The notes under the pieces: model-generated
The model's input: only the letters and a program-made list of their open reading frames with translations
The model's database searches: none
Told to the model about the DNA's origin: nothing
Shown: positions 50,480 through 58,836 of the stretch, piece after piece
How positions within the stretch are numbered: position 1 is the stretch's first letter
Layout of the letters: each line of letters starts with the position of its first letter
Made by a program: the position numbers and the translations under genes
DNA from: Streptomyces sp. NBC_01471
Lineage (GTDB): Bacteria > Actinomycetota > Actinomycetes > Streptomycetales > Streptomycetaceae
Direction of reading: 5' to 3'
DNA length: 64,000 nt
Assembly (NCBI RefSeq): GCF_041438865.1
Contig: NZ_CP109450.1
Coordinates: forward strand, 5,210,501-5,274,500

Positions 50480-51367
50480 TTAGTCACGCGACATCTCATT
50501 TCTCACTGCGCGGATTGCTTCCAACGAGTCCAGCGGGGAGAGGGACAGCTCTTTCGACGATTCCAGGAGTCCCCGGATGCCTCGGACTTCTCTGGGTCTC
50601 TTCTCGAAGGACATGCCCGTCATAGCGTCAAACGCCGCGATGGGATTCTCACTCGCTCCGCCGAACTCGAAGAAGTGAAAGAAGTAGGTCAGCGTGGCCT
50701 TCGCCGAAAACGGAATCACTCGGAGAGTGACGTTCCGCCTGGTGGCGTCGTCGATGAGGGAATCGAGTTGCTCCACCATCATCGCGGTGCCGCCGACCTC
50801 CTGCCGGAGTGCCGCTTCGCCGATGATGGCCTCAACGGCAGGCGGGTTGGCCTTGTCGAAGACTCGACGGCGGTTCGCCCGTAGGTCCACGGACCGCTGC
50901 ACGAGGGCTTCGGTCAGCGTGGACTTGGACAGATGACCGGTGACCGCGCGCCCGTACCCCGGCGTCTGGAGAAGCCCCGGCACCAGGTTGCCCGCACAGG
51001 TGGTGATCCTCGTAGCGGCGTCCTCGTAGCCGCAGAACTGGATCAGGGACTCGGGGAACTCGTCGTCGAACTCGGTCCACCACGCTCCCTCGATGGCCCG
51101 GCCATCACTGAGCATGGTCTCCAGCCGCACCGCCACGGCCACGTCGGCGCCGAAGAGAGTCAGCATGGCGGCCAGTTCGGCCTCTGTGGGCCATGCCTGG
51201 CCGCGCTCGATGCGTGAGACCCGGTCGATGGTCTTGCGTTTCAGAACCCGGGCAACGTCGATCTGCTTGATCCTCTGTCCCTTGGGCGTGCGCGCCTCAA
51301 GCCGCACGCCCTGGATCGCCTCTCCGAACCGCTGGCGCGCGACCATCGCGTTCGTGTTGACCGACAC
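50480..51367 (-). CDS. XRE-family regulator with DUF5753 domain (second copy)
   Basis: A 295-residue regulator: an N-terminal helix-turn-helix (QRIKQIDVARVLKRKTIDRVSRIERGQ) and C-terminal DUF5753 with LVPGLLQTPGYGRAV and VTLRVIPFSAKATLT. The GTG start at 51367 follows GGGAGGG; longer readings to 51508 run into the operator region. It is divergent from a HATPase gene, with two TGCGATCGCA palindromes between. It likely controls both directions. Codon use is less GC-rich than in surrounding core genes. Confidence 0.9.
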   Translation of the reverse strand: MSVNTNAMVARQRFGEAIQGVRLEARTPKGQRIKQIDVARVLKRKTIDRVSRIERGQAWPTEAELAAMLTLFGADVAVAVRLETMLSDGRAIEGAWWTEFDDEFPESLIQFCGYEDAATRITTCAGNLVPGLLQTPGYGRAVTGHLSKSTLTEALVQRSVDLRANRRRVFDKANPPAVEAIIGEAALRQEVGGTAMMVEQLDSLIDDATRRNVTLRVIPFSAKATLTYFFHFFEFGGASENPIAAFDAMTGMSFEKRPREVRGIRGLLESSKELSLSPLDSLEAIRAVRNEMSRD

Positions 51368-51466
51368 GGTCGTCCCTCCCCTCGATGACTCGCGATGACT
51401 GTCCTCGCAGAGTAGCGCGCAGGGCAGAGTGGATGGCACTTTCGAGGGTAGTTCCCTCCAGGGACT

Positions 51467-51488
51467 TGCGATCGCAGGTGCGATCGCA
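51467..51488. promoter_or_regulatory. Double palindrome between XRE and HATPase genes
   Basis: TGCGATCGCA occurs at 51467-51476 and 51479-51488, each a perfect 10-bp palindrome, 12 bases apart (about one helical turn). The pair lies in the 209-base divergent gap and is a strong candidate operator for the XRE protein. Confidence 0.6.
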
Positions 51489-51576
51489 CCACACTCGGCC
51501 TTACGCACCGAGCAGGGCTAGTAGCGGTGCGTACTCGCCTACGCGGCTGCTCACGGCCGCGTTGCTGGAGGCTGCC

Positions 51577-51975
51577 ATGCACACGGAACAGCATCTCGGA
51601 GACCGAGAGTGGGTGGCTACGTCCACCTTCGCCCGTCGGCCGGAGACCGTAGCGAGCGCCCGAAGTTGGGCCGCAAAGGTCTACGTCGCTGCCGGTGGGG
51701 CCTTACCCGACCTGTGCGAACTACTCGTGAGTGAAGTGGCAACCAATGCCGTAATACACGGCGGTGGCACGCAGTACCGGGTGACGGTGCGCGCGGACCT
51801 CGTCATCGAGATCTGGGACGCGTCTCCTGTCCGGCCCGAGAGGCGTCATGCCGGTACGGATGAAATCGGCGGGAGGGGCCTGGAGCTGCTGGATGCCTGC
51901 GCTCCGGGCTACACCGTGCATGTTGATGAAGACCTGGGCGGCAAGACCGTCTGCTTCGCGCTGAAGGGTTGGTGA
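51577..51975 (+). CDS. HATPase_c_2 ATP-binding protein (RsbW-like anti-sigma/kinase family)
   Basis: A 132-residue single-domain GHKL ATPase. The N box is LLVSEVATNAVIHGGG and a G box is DEIGGRGLELLDACA. The full size matches the many short Streptomyces RsbW-like proteins, which can act as anti-sigma factors or regulators. The ATG has GGAGG seven bases upstream. Divergent from the XRE/DUF397 pair; XRE, DUF397 and HATPase genes often occur together. Cytoplasmic. Partner unknown. Confidence 0.88.
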   Translation: MHTEQHLGDREWVATSTFARRPETVASARSWAAKVYVAAGGALPDLCELLVSEVATNAVIHGGGTQYRVTVRADLVIEIWDASPVRPERRHAGTDEIGGRGLELLDACAPGYTVHVDEDLGGKTVCFALKGW

Positions 51976-51982
51976 ACAGGCA

Positions 51983-52201
51983 ATGGCCACCGCAGAGTCT
52001 GGTCTCCGGCTGTCCCTGGTCAATGAAGTCGACCCGGCTGAAGGGGCAATGGCCAATTTGCCGCTCCGTCTCGACGTAAAGGGCTGGCTGCCGGAGGCGG
52101 TCGCCTGCGTCTACCCGGCGGCCTTCGCCGACTCTGATGGCACAGGGGCACGCCCTCCGGCTCCGCCTCGCGCAGCAGGCGCGGCGTGCAGCCGAAGCTG
52201 A
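51983..52201 (+). CDS. Possible small protein after the HATPase gene
   Basis: A 72-residue frame (MATAESGLRLSLVNEVDP) starts seven bases after the HATPase stop, with only a weak RBS. Its C-terminus turns Pro/Ala-rich. A second frame from 52137 (MAQGHALRLRL, 60 residues) overlaps it and reads better as a helix (LAQQARRAAEAEVQV), so a frameshifted or decayed gene is possible. The rest of the 514-base gap 51976-52489 shows no clear gene. Confidence 0.3.
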   Translation: MATAESGLRLSLVNEVDPAEGAMANLPLRLDVKGWLPEAVACVYPAAFADSDGTGARPPAPPRAAGAACSRS

Positions 52202-52489
52202 GGTGCAAGTCCGAGCCGAGACTACGGCGACGAATGCCGACCCTTGGCGGATCGAGGGCGTACGGAGAAATTTCGCACTCCGGGACCGAGTCCGGCGCGG
52301 CCTCGAAGATCCCCGATGAGGGCCCCTAGATCTCTGCTCTGGCTCATGACGGTCCCAGAGGCAGGGGGTCGCACGCTTGCCCCGGCCTGCGACGGGCGTC
52401 GAATACGGCGTCGACAGAGCGGTTGTCCCGTTCGGTGAATTTCGAGCCCCGGACGGCTGATGGATAAATCCCAACGAGAGGACTCTGTA

Positions 52490-53731
52490 ATGCTCCTTCC
52501 ATACCCGGTACTTGAGTATCTCAGCGCATCGGAAATCGACCGCTGGGACGCCTACTTCGCGGGCCGTCACGACCGTGCGCGGTCCATCGAAGAGGGCATC
52601 TGGCGGCGCACCCAGGAACCGCAGAACGCAGCCCAGTCCGGATGGGGCTGCGACGGGGATCGCCGCCGGCGGGTCGTCCACTACCGCTACGGTTACGCGC
52701 TGGACTACACCCACCCCATGCCGCGCCTGGTCCTGGACACGTTCTACTTGCATCACTCCGTGAGCGCTCCCGTTGCCGAACTGGAACTTCACCGCCAGTC
52801 GATCTACGACAGTCTCCAGGCCGGCTGGGACCCCAAAGGCCGCAAAGCTTGGTCGCGTGGCGATCTGAACGTCACCGTGAACGAGTACGAAATCCACCCG
52901 CAGGACATCCGCGCCCGACGCCGCCTGCCAGACGACTACCGCTCCGTAGATGTCTGCTTCACGTCCGAAGGCAACCTTGTCCCGCGCCCTGTGCAGAACT
53001 TGCCCTGGGACGTCCTCGCCGGCGGAATGCGAATCAAGGAGCAGCGGGGAAATCCGCACATCGTGAACGACCTGTCGCTGCTCCTCGACCACCTGCCGTT
53101 CCAGATCGAGGTTGGCTGCGGCACGAGCATCGAGGCCGGAATCCCACCTCTCCACCGGCTGCATGAGGTGTACAGGGTGACCGATCGGCAGGACAACGCA
53201 CTCGGTCAGGACTACCAGTTCACCTTCACCAAGGGCGCGGATCCGTTAGTCGAAGAGGTTCTGCGGGCGCCAGAGGACAAGTTCTCCGACTTCGTCGAAA
53301 TGTTCGCGGCCTGCTTCTCTGCGCGGCCGACATCGGCGCACCACGCGCTCAAGCAGATGTCCGACTGCGGTGCGCTTGTCGGGCCGGTGATCACGAACAA
53401 CTTCGATCTGCTTTCCGCGCGTGCGGGATTGGAAGAGTGCTTCGTGCGGCGCTATGACCAGAAGATTCCTCCCGTGCCGATCCTGCCGGAGGCCAAGGCT
53501 CTGCTGGTCGTGGGCAACCACGCTGACCGCAGGCAGGTCCAGAAGCGGGCACGTGAGGCGGGGATGAAGATCTTCTTCGTCGACCCCGAAGGGCTGATGG
53601 AGCACGGTCGGTGGATCGACTACCCGGTGGAAGGCGCCCGAGAGGGTGACTTGCTCTGTCGTCAGGCAGCCAGTCCCGCACTGGCGGACCTCGCCCGCCG
53701 GCTTGGGCTGGCACCGACGCCTGCGGTGTGA
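52490..53731 (+). CDS. SIR2-like domain protein
   Basis: A 413-residue protein. The C-terminal half is a SIR2-type Rossmann domain: VGCGTSIEAGIPPLHRLHEVY near residue 208 (the GxGxS and GIP signature), VITNNFDLL near 300 (the TxN-D pattern) and LLVVGNHADRRQVQKRA then IFFVDPEG near 350. The N-terminal ~200 residues (LPYPVLEYLSASEIDRWDAYF) are not recognised. Stand-alone SIR2-like proteins bind or cleave NAD; some are anti-phage effectors. The start at 52490 has GAGAGG upstream; 52460 is an alternative. It precedes a UDP-sugar dehydrogenase and a NUDIX gene in the same direction. Confidence 0.8.
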   Translation: MLLPYPVLEYLSASEIDRWDAYFAGRHDRARSIEEGIWRRTQEPQNAAQSGWGCDGDRRRRVVHYRYGYALDYTHPMPRLVLDTFYLHHSVSAPVAELELHRQSIYDSLQAGWDPKGRKAWSRGDLNVTVNEYEIHPQDIRARRRLPDDYRSVDVCFTSEGNLVPRPVQNLPWDVLAGGMRIKEQRGNPHIVNDLSLLLDHLPFQIEVGCGTSIEAGIPPLHRLHEVYRVTDRQDNALGQDYQFTFTKGADPLVEEVLRAPEDKFSDFVEMFAACFSARPTSAHHALKQMSDCGALVGPVITNNFDLLSARAGLEECFVRRYDQKIPPVPILPEAKALLVVGNHADRRQVQKRAREAGMKIFFVDPEGLMEHGRWIDYPVEGAREGDLLCRQAASPALADLARRLGLAPTPAV

Positions 53732-53795
53732 GGTTTGGTCTCCCAACCACCAAAAGCGCCCCTTTTCGCAGGGGGCTCGGCGAATAGGAGTGGAA

Positions 53796-55106
53796 ATGCG
53801 CATCAGCGTGATCGGGTGCGGCCACCTCGGGGCTCCCCATGCTGCCTCTCTCGCGGAGATGGGCCATGACGTCATTGGTGTGGACCTGGACCCCTCGAAG
53901 GTCGCGATGCTTCAAGCTGGACATGCCTGGTTCTACGAGGCTGACCTGGACGACCTTCTGGCCAAGCACACCGCCTCGGGGCGGCTGCGGTTCACCACTG
54001 ACATCGCCGAGGCGGGCCGTTTCGCTGATGTGCATTTTCTGGGAGTCGGCACCCCCATCGACCCGGCGACCGGCGGCTACAACATGAGCCAGGTCATTGG
54101 GTCGGTGGAGGCTCTGGCCCCACACCTGGACCGGCCGTGCCTGATCGTCGGGAAGAGCACGGTGACCGTGGGCACGGTGGTCCGGCTCGCCGGGATGGCC
54201 GCCCGTCTGGCTCCGTCCGGTCAAGGTGCAGAGGTCGCCTGGAATCCCGAGTTCCTGCGAGAAGGCCACGCGGTGGAGGACTCGCTGCGGCCGGACCGAA
54301 TTGTACTGGGTGTCACGTCACCTGAGGCGGAGAAGACCCTGCGGGAAGTGTACGCACCGATCCTGGGCTCGGCCCACCTGCTGGTGACGGATCCTGCCAC
54401 CAGCGAGGTCATCAAGGGGGCCGGGAATTCCTTCTTGGCTCTGAAGGTGAGCTGGGCGAATGCCCTGGCGGACATGTGTGCCATCGCGAAAGCTGATGTG
54501 AACGTGGTCGTCGACTCGCTGGGAATGGATCCCCGCATCGGCCGGGCCATGCTTACTCCCGGACTCGGGTACGGCGGCGGCTGTCTCCCGAAGGACGTCC
54601 GCGCCTTCGCCACCCGTGCCCGGGAGATCGGTGCTCATCATGCTGCTGATCTGCTTCACGGTGCGGACCAGGTGAACGTGACCCGTCCCAGGGTAGCCAT
54701 GGAACTTATCCGTGAGGCCGTGGGGGACGTGCGTGGACTGCGCATCGCGGTTTGGGGGGTGTCGTTCAAACCGGGCACCGACGACGTGCGGGATTCTCCG
54801 GCCCTGGCCCTGGCCGGCCTTCTGGCAGATGCTGGGGCCGACCTCGCTCTGTACGACCCGCAGGTACGGCAGCTCGCGGGTGACTGGAACCTGGCAGACA
54901 GTGCCGAAGACGCCGCGCAGGACGCGGACCTGGTGGTGCTGGCGACGGACTGGCCACAGTTCGCGGCTCTTGAGCCGGGGAATATTGGCTCCAAGCGCCG
55001 GGTCCTGGTGGATGTGCGCAATCAAGTTGACGGGGAACACTGGCAGTCGGCCGGCTGGACGGTCTACCAGATGGGTAGGCCGACGCGGCTCGCCGTCGCG
55101 GAATAG
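53796..55106 (+). CDS. UDP-glucose/GDP-mannose dehydrogenase family protein
   Basis: A 436-residue NAD-dependent UDP-sugar dehydrogenase. The N-terminal Rossmann part has SVIGCGHLGAPHAASLAEMGHDVIGVD and VGTPID; the centre has EFLREGHAVED and the catalytic Cys in GYGGGCLPKD (near 265); the C-terminal part has FKPGTDDVRDSP. It catalyses a two-step oxidation of a nucleotide sugar to the uronate. AGGAG lies before the ATG. It lies 64 bases after the SIR2-like gene and precedes the NUDIX gene. No glycosyltransferase genes surround it, which is unusual for this family. Confidence 0.92.
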   Translation: MRISVIGCGHLGAPHAASLAEMGHDVIGVDLDPSKVAMLQAGHAWFYEADLDDLLAKHTASGRLRFTTDIAEAGRFADVHFLGVGTPIDPATGGYNMSQVIGSVEALAPHLDRPCLIVGKSTVTVGTVVRLAGMAARLAPSGQGAEVAWNPEFLREGHAVEDSLRPDRIVLGVTSPEAEKTLREVYAPILGSAHLLVTDPATSEVIKGAGNSFLALKVSWANALADMCAIAKADVNVVVDSLGMDPRIGRAMLTPGLGYGGGCLPKDVRAFATRAREIGAHHAADLLHGADQVNVTRPRVAMELIREAVGDVRGLRIAVWGVSFKPGTDDVRDSPALALAGLLADAGADLALYDPQVRQLAGDWNLADSAEDAAQDADLVVLATDWPQFAALEPGNIGSKRRVLVDVRNQVDGEHWQSAGWTVYQMGRPTRLAVAE

Positions 55107-55199
55107 CAGGCTGCGGGATTGATGAGGATGGGGCTCGGCATCAGGGGGCCCCACCCTCACCAATCTGCGGTACAGCGGTGTGGTGCGTACGGTGAGCGC

Positions 55200-55685
55200 A
55201 TGACAACGGCATGGCTCCCACCGTCGCAGTACGTCCAGACAATCGAGCGCGCCACAATGTATGGCTGCTTTTTCGTCACTGACACACGCGGCCGGCCGGT
55301 ACAACTGCTGTCCGTCCACGGGAAGCAGGGATGGCAGTTCCCCGGGGGGAACACGGACCTCGACGAGACGCCCTGGCAGACGGCCGTGCGTGAGTATCAC
55401 GAGGAGACCGGGCTGACGTTCCGGGGGAAACAGCGTCTCCTCCTGAGTCATTTCCTGCCGCGTGGCGAGTCGTGGCCGCTGGCCAAGGTGGGCTTCGTCT
55501 TCGACGGCGGCATTCTCACGGATGAGCAGTTGGAGTCGATCCGGCTGGATGCGAGCGAGCACAGGGAGTTGCGCGTCGCCTCGATGGCCGAGTGGCGGCG
55601 GGTCATGCTTCCCCGAGGTTTTGAGCGCCTTGAAGCCGTGCATGCCGCGCGTGAGGCCGGATCCGCTGCCTTTCTTTCGCAGTGA
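55200..55685 (+). CDS. NUDIX hydrolase
   Basis: A 161-residue NUDIX protein. The box is complete: GNTDLDE then AVREYHEETGL, matching G-x5-E-x7-REUxEExGU. The N-terminal strand region QLLSVHGKQGWQFPGG is typical. These enzymes hydrolyse nucleoside diphosphates linked to another moiety (NADH, nucleotide sugars, oxidised nucleotides). Last of three co-directional genes with the SIR2-like and UDP-sugar dehydrogenase genes. The ATG at 55200 has no clear RBS but a TACGGT hexamer lies six bases before it, so a leaderless mRNA is possible. An earlier start at 55119 adds an unconserved stretch. Confidence 0.9.
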   Translation: MTTAWLPPSQYVQTIERATMYGCFFVTDTRGRPVQLLSVHGKQGWQFPGGNTDLDETPWQTAVREYHEETGLTFRGKQRLLLSHFLPRGESWPLAKVGFVFDGGILTDEQLESIRLDASEHRELRVASMAEWRRVMLPRGFERLEAVHAAREAGSAAFLSQ

Positions 55686-55873
55686 CGTGCGTGCGGTGGG
55701 TCGGTCGCCCCGCCGTGCGGTCGAGAAGGTGATGGCCGGGCCTCGTAACTCGCGGCCGCCGCCCGCCGGTAGGTTTCTTCGAGCAGACGGACTGCGTCAG
55801 GCTTGACCCGGCCCGAGTACACACTCGGGTCGAACGATCGGTCGCCCTGAGGGCCCGCGCTCCAGACCCATAT

Positions 55874-56038
55874 TCAGGCCATGCTGAGCCACACTGTCAG
55901 CGCGTCGGCCGCGGCGTCGGTCTGCCGCCCCCGCTTGGCCGACACCGTGGCCACAACCTCGCAGGTACGGCCTGCCTCCCCGCGAATGCTGAGCCTCGCT
56001 GGTCTCGCCGTCCATCTCGGCTGAATCCCGTCAGTCAC
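55874..56038 (-). pseudogene. Possible gene remnant in the gap before the encapsulin gene
   Basis: On the minus strand a protein-like frame reads from about 56100 to a TGA at 55874; from a GTG at 56038 it gives 54 residues, including RLSIRGEAGRTCEVVATVS. The frame stays open upstream without a usable start, so it looks like the end of a decayed gene. A separate minus-strand fragment near 55822-55730 (MYSGRVKPDAVRLLEETYR) may be another remnant. The gap 55686-56230 (545 bases) holds nothing else that I can support. Confidence 0.25.
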
Positions 56039-56230
56039 CCGATAAACCTGATGCGGAGCGAGATCGCTGCATCGAAGTAACCCGACATCCTGTTCAGGCG
56101 AGTTGGCTGAAGCGGCCGTTAGCGTTCCGGTGGATCTGGACGGATGGCCCGCACATCATCCTCTTCATTCCTTGTCCACGGTTCGGCGCGTGTGTGCCGA
56201 TCACCGCTGTCGCAAAGGAGAACTCGCCTG

Positions 56231-57631
56231 ATGACCGTTGAGACCGGCCCGGAGACAGAGCCGGCACAGTCCAGCCTGAGCACTGCGGCCGCCCGGAACC
56301 TGGCCACCACGACCAAGTCCGCCCCGCAGATGCAGGAGATCACCTCCCGGTGGCTGCTGCGGATGCTCCCCTGGGTGGAGACCAAGGGTGGCGCCTACCG
56401 GGTGAACCGCCGGCTGAGCTACACCGTCGGCGACGGACTCATCGAGTTCGTCCAGGACGGTGCAGGCGTCCGGGTGATCCCGCGCGAGCTCGGCGAACTG
56501 GCCCTGCTGCGCGGGTTCGACGACGTCGAGGTACTGACCGCCCTCGCCGACCGGTGCGTCCAGCGGGACTTCCGCGCGGGCGAGGTGCTGGCCGAGCGGG
56601 GGAACCTCGCCGAGCAGATCCATCTGATCGCCCACGGCCGGATCAAGCAGACCGCCGCCGGCAAGTACGGCGACGACGTCTCCGTGGCCGTGCTCGCCGA
56701 CGGCGACCGGTTCGGTGAGAACGCCCTGCTGGACACCGACGCGAGGTGGGACTGCACCGCCACGGCCGAGACCGCCGGCACCCTGCTCACGCTGTCCCGC
56801 GCGGACTTCGACGCCGTGCTGTCCGGTGCGCCGGGTCTCCAGGCCCATCTGCGGCAGTTCGGCTCGCTCGCGGACCGGCCGCAGACCCGGCACGGCGAGG
56901 CCGAGATCGCGATGTCGGCCGGGCACACCGGCGAGGCCGAACTGCCGGGCGCCTTCGTCGACTACGAACTCCGGCCGCGTGAGTACGAACTCTCCGTCGC
57001 CCAGACGGTCCTGCGGGTCCACACGAGGGTCGCCGACCTCTTCAACGGACCGATGAATCAGACCGAGGAGCAGCTCAGGCTCACCGTCGAGGCGTTGCGG
57101 GAGCGCCAGGAGCACGAGCTGATCAACAACCGGGAGTTCGGGCTGCTCCACAACGCCGCCTTCAAGCAGCGGATCCAGACCCAGTCCGGCCCGCCCACAC
57201 CGGACGACCTCGACGAGCTGCTCTGCCGGCGCCGCGGCACCAAGCTCTTCCTCGCCCATCCCCGGACGATCGCGGCGATCGGGCGCGGGTTCAACGCCTG
57301 CGGGCTCTACCCGGACCATGTCGACCTCGGCGGCCAGCAGGTCCCGGCCTGGCGCGGGGTCCCGATCCTGCCCTGCAACAAGATCCCCATCAGCAAGGAG
57401 AACACCAGCTCCATCCTTGCCATGAGGACCGGTGAGGACAACCAGGGCGTCATCGGGCTGCACCAGACCGGCCTGCCGGACGAGTACGAGCCGGGCCTGT
57501 CGGTGCGCTTCATGGGCATGAACGAGCAGGCGATCATCTCGTACCTCGTCACCACCTACTACTCCGCCGCCGTCCTGCTGCCGGACGCGCTCGGCGTGCT
57601 GGAGAACGTACAGATCGCCCACCGCGGCTGA
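56231..57631 (+). CDS. eshA: Family 2B encapsulin shell protein with cyclic-nucleotide-binding domain (EshA type)
   Basis: A 466-residue HK97-fold shell protein. An internal CNMP-binding domain lies at about residues 85-210 (VQRDFRAGEVLAERGN and GDRFGENALLDTDARWDC), inserted in the shell fold; the C-terminal HK97-like part has GVPILPCNKIPISKEN and GLHQTGLPDEYEPGLSVRFMG. Proteins of this type assemble into nanocompartments and sit beside 2-methylisoborneol genes in Streptomyces. The ATG at 56231 follows AAAGGAGAA; a frame start at 56144 adds unconserved residues. The gene leads the operon and the terpene synthase gene begins 38 bases later. The ligand-site motif departs from canonical CRP (FGE-x-AL then RWDCTA), so cAMP binding is uncertain. 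Confidence 0.88.
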   Translation: MTVETGPETEPAQSSLSTAAARNLATTTKSAPQMQEITSRWLLRMLPWVETKGGAYRVNRRLSYTVGDGLIEFVQDGAGVRVIPRELGELALLRGFDDVEVLTALADRCVQRDFRAGEVLAERGNLAEQIHLIAHGRIKQTAAGKYGDDVSVAVLADGDRFGENALLDTDARWDCTATAETAGTLLTLSRADFDAVLSGAPGLQAHLRQFGSLADRPQTRHGEAEIAMSAGHTGEAELPGAFVDYELRPREYELSVAQTVLRVHTRVADLFNGPMNQTEEQLRLTVEALRERQEHELINNREFGLLHNAAFKQRIQTQSGPPTPDDLDELLCRRRGTKLFLAHPRTIAAIGRGFNACGLYPDHVDLGGQQVPAWRGVPILPCNKIPISKENTSSILAMRTGEDNQGVIGLHQTGLPDEYEPGLSVRFMGMNEQAIISYLVTTYYSAAVLLPDALGVLENVQIAHRG

Positions 57632-57669
57632 GCCCCGGGCAGCCCACCCACCTCACCAAGGAGCTACGG

Positions 57670-58821
57670 ATGGCCGATCCCGGGCCTTCACCTCTGCAGC
57701 CGAGCGCTGCCCTGCAACGGATCCTGTGCGGCCCCAGCGGTCTGGGCACGGCGGGCCTGCACCTGGGCCGGCGCGCGGAACCTCCGGTCATCGCGGAATC
57801 CCCGGAGCCCCCGGTGCCCGCGGAGCCCGGTGGGCCGGCCGAGGGCACACCGATCCCGGGCCTCTACCACCACCCGGTGGCGCCCCCCGACCCGGTGCGG
57901 GTGGAGGAGGTCAGCCGCAGGATCAAGGTGTGGGCGGTGGACGAGGTCCAGGCGTACCCCCCGGAGTGGGAGGACCAGTTCGACGGTTTCTCCGTCGGCC
58001 GCTACATGGTCGCCTGCCACCCGGACGCGCCCACCGTCGACCACCTGATGGCCGCCACCCGGCTGATGGTCGCCGAGAACGCGGTCGACGACTGCTACTG
58101 CGAGGACCACGGCGGCTCACCCGTCGGACTCGGCAGCCGCCTCCTGCTGGCACACACGGCTCTCGACCCGCTGCACACGACGCAGGAGTACGAGCCGGAG
58201 TGGGCGCGGTCGCTCCAGTCGGACGCGCCCCGGCGCGCCTACCGCTCCGCCATGGAGTACTTCAACCAGCTGGCCACCCCCTCGCAGACCGACCGGTACC
58301 GGCACGACATGGCCCGGCTGCACCTGGGCTACCTGGCCGAGGCCGCGTGGTCCGAGACCGATCACGTGCCGGAGGTGTGGGAGTACCTGGCGATGCGCCA
58401 GTTCAACAACTTCCGCCCCTGCCCCACCATCACCGACACCGTCGGCGGCTACGAACTCCCCGCCGACCTGCACGCCCAGCCGGCGATGCAGCGGGTCATC
58501 GCGCTCGCGGGCAACGCCACCACCATCGTCAACGACCTGTATTCGTACACCAAGGAACTCAAGAGCCCCGGGAAGCACCTGAACCTGCCCGTGGTGATCG
58601 CCGAACGGGAGGCCGTCTCCGACCGGGACGCCTATCTGAAGGCGGTCGAGGTCCACAACGACCTCATGCACGGCTTCGAGAACGAAGCCGCCGCGCTGGC
58701 GGCCGACTGCCCCGTCCCGAGCGTGCTGCGTTTCCTGCGGGGAGTGGCCGCCTGGGTCGACGGCAACCACTACTGGCACCGGACGAACACCTACCGATAC
58801 AGCCTGCCCGATTTCTGGTAA
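57670..58821 (+). CDS. 2-Methylisoborneol synthase (class I terpene synthase)
   Basis: A 383-residue terpene synthase that cyclises 2-methylgeranyl diphosphate to 2-methylisoborneol, an earthy odorant. The first Mg motif is seen in ENAVDDCYCEDHGG and the second (NSE) in NATTIVNDLYSYTKE, typical of the MIB synthases (DDxCxxD-like variant). The N-terminal ~70 residues are Pro/Glu/Gly-rich and disordered-looking; in related systems such tails direct cargo into the encapsulin. GGAG lies before the ATG. Middle gene of the encapsulin-MIBS-GPPMT operon. Confidence 0.92.
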   Translation: MADPGPSPLQPSAALQRILCGPSGLGTAGLHLGRRAEPPVIAESPEPPVPAEPGGPAEGTPIPGLYHHPVAPPDPVRVEEVSRRIKVWAVDEVQAYPPEWEDQFDGFSVGRYMVACHPDAPTVDHLMAATRLMVAENAVDDCYCEDHGGSPVGLGSRLLLAHTALDPLHTTQEYEPEWARSLQSDAPRRAYRSAMEYFNQLATPSQTDRYRHDMARLHLGYLAEAAWSETDHVPEVWEYLAMRQFNNFRPCPTITDTVGGYELPADLHAQPAMQRVIALAGNATTIVNDLYSYTKELKSPGKHLNLPVVIAEREAVSDRDAYLKAVEVHNDLMHGFENEAAALAADCPVPSVLRFLRGVAAWVDGNHYWHRTNTYRYSLPDFW

Positions 58822-58836
58822 GGAGCGGACTTCACT

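Noticed and set aside
55797..56015. A 72-residue minus-strand frame as a gene
   Set aside because: Gly/Arg-rich with no motif; a different register of the same strand (ending at 55874) looks more protein-like, and even that is only a possible remnant.
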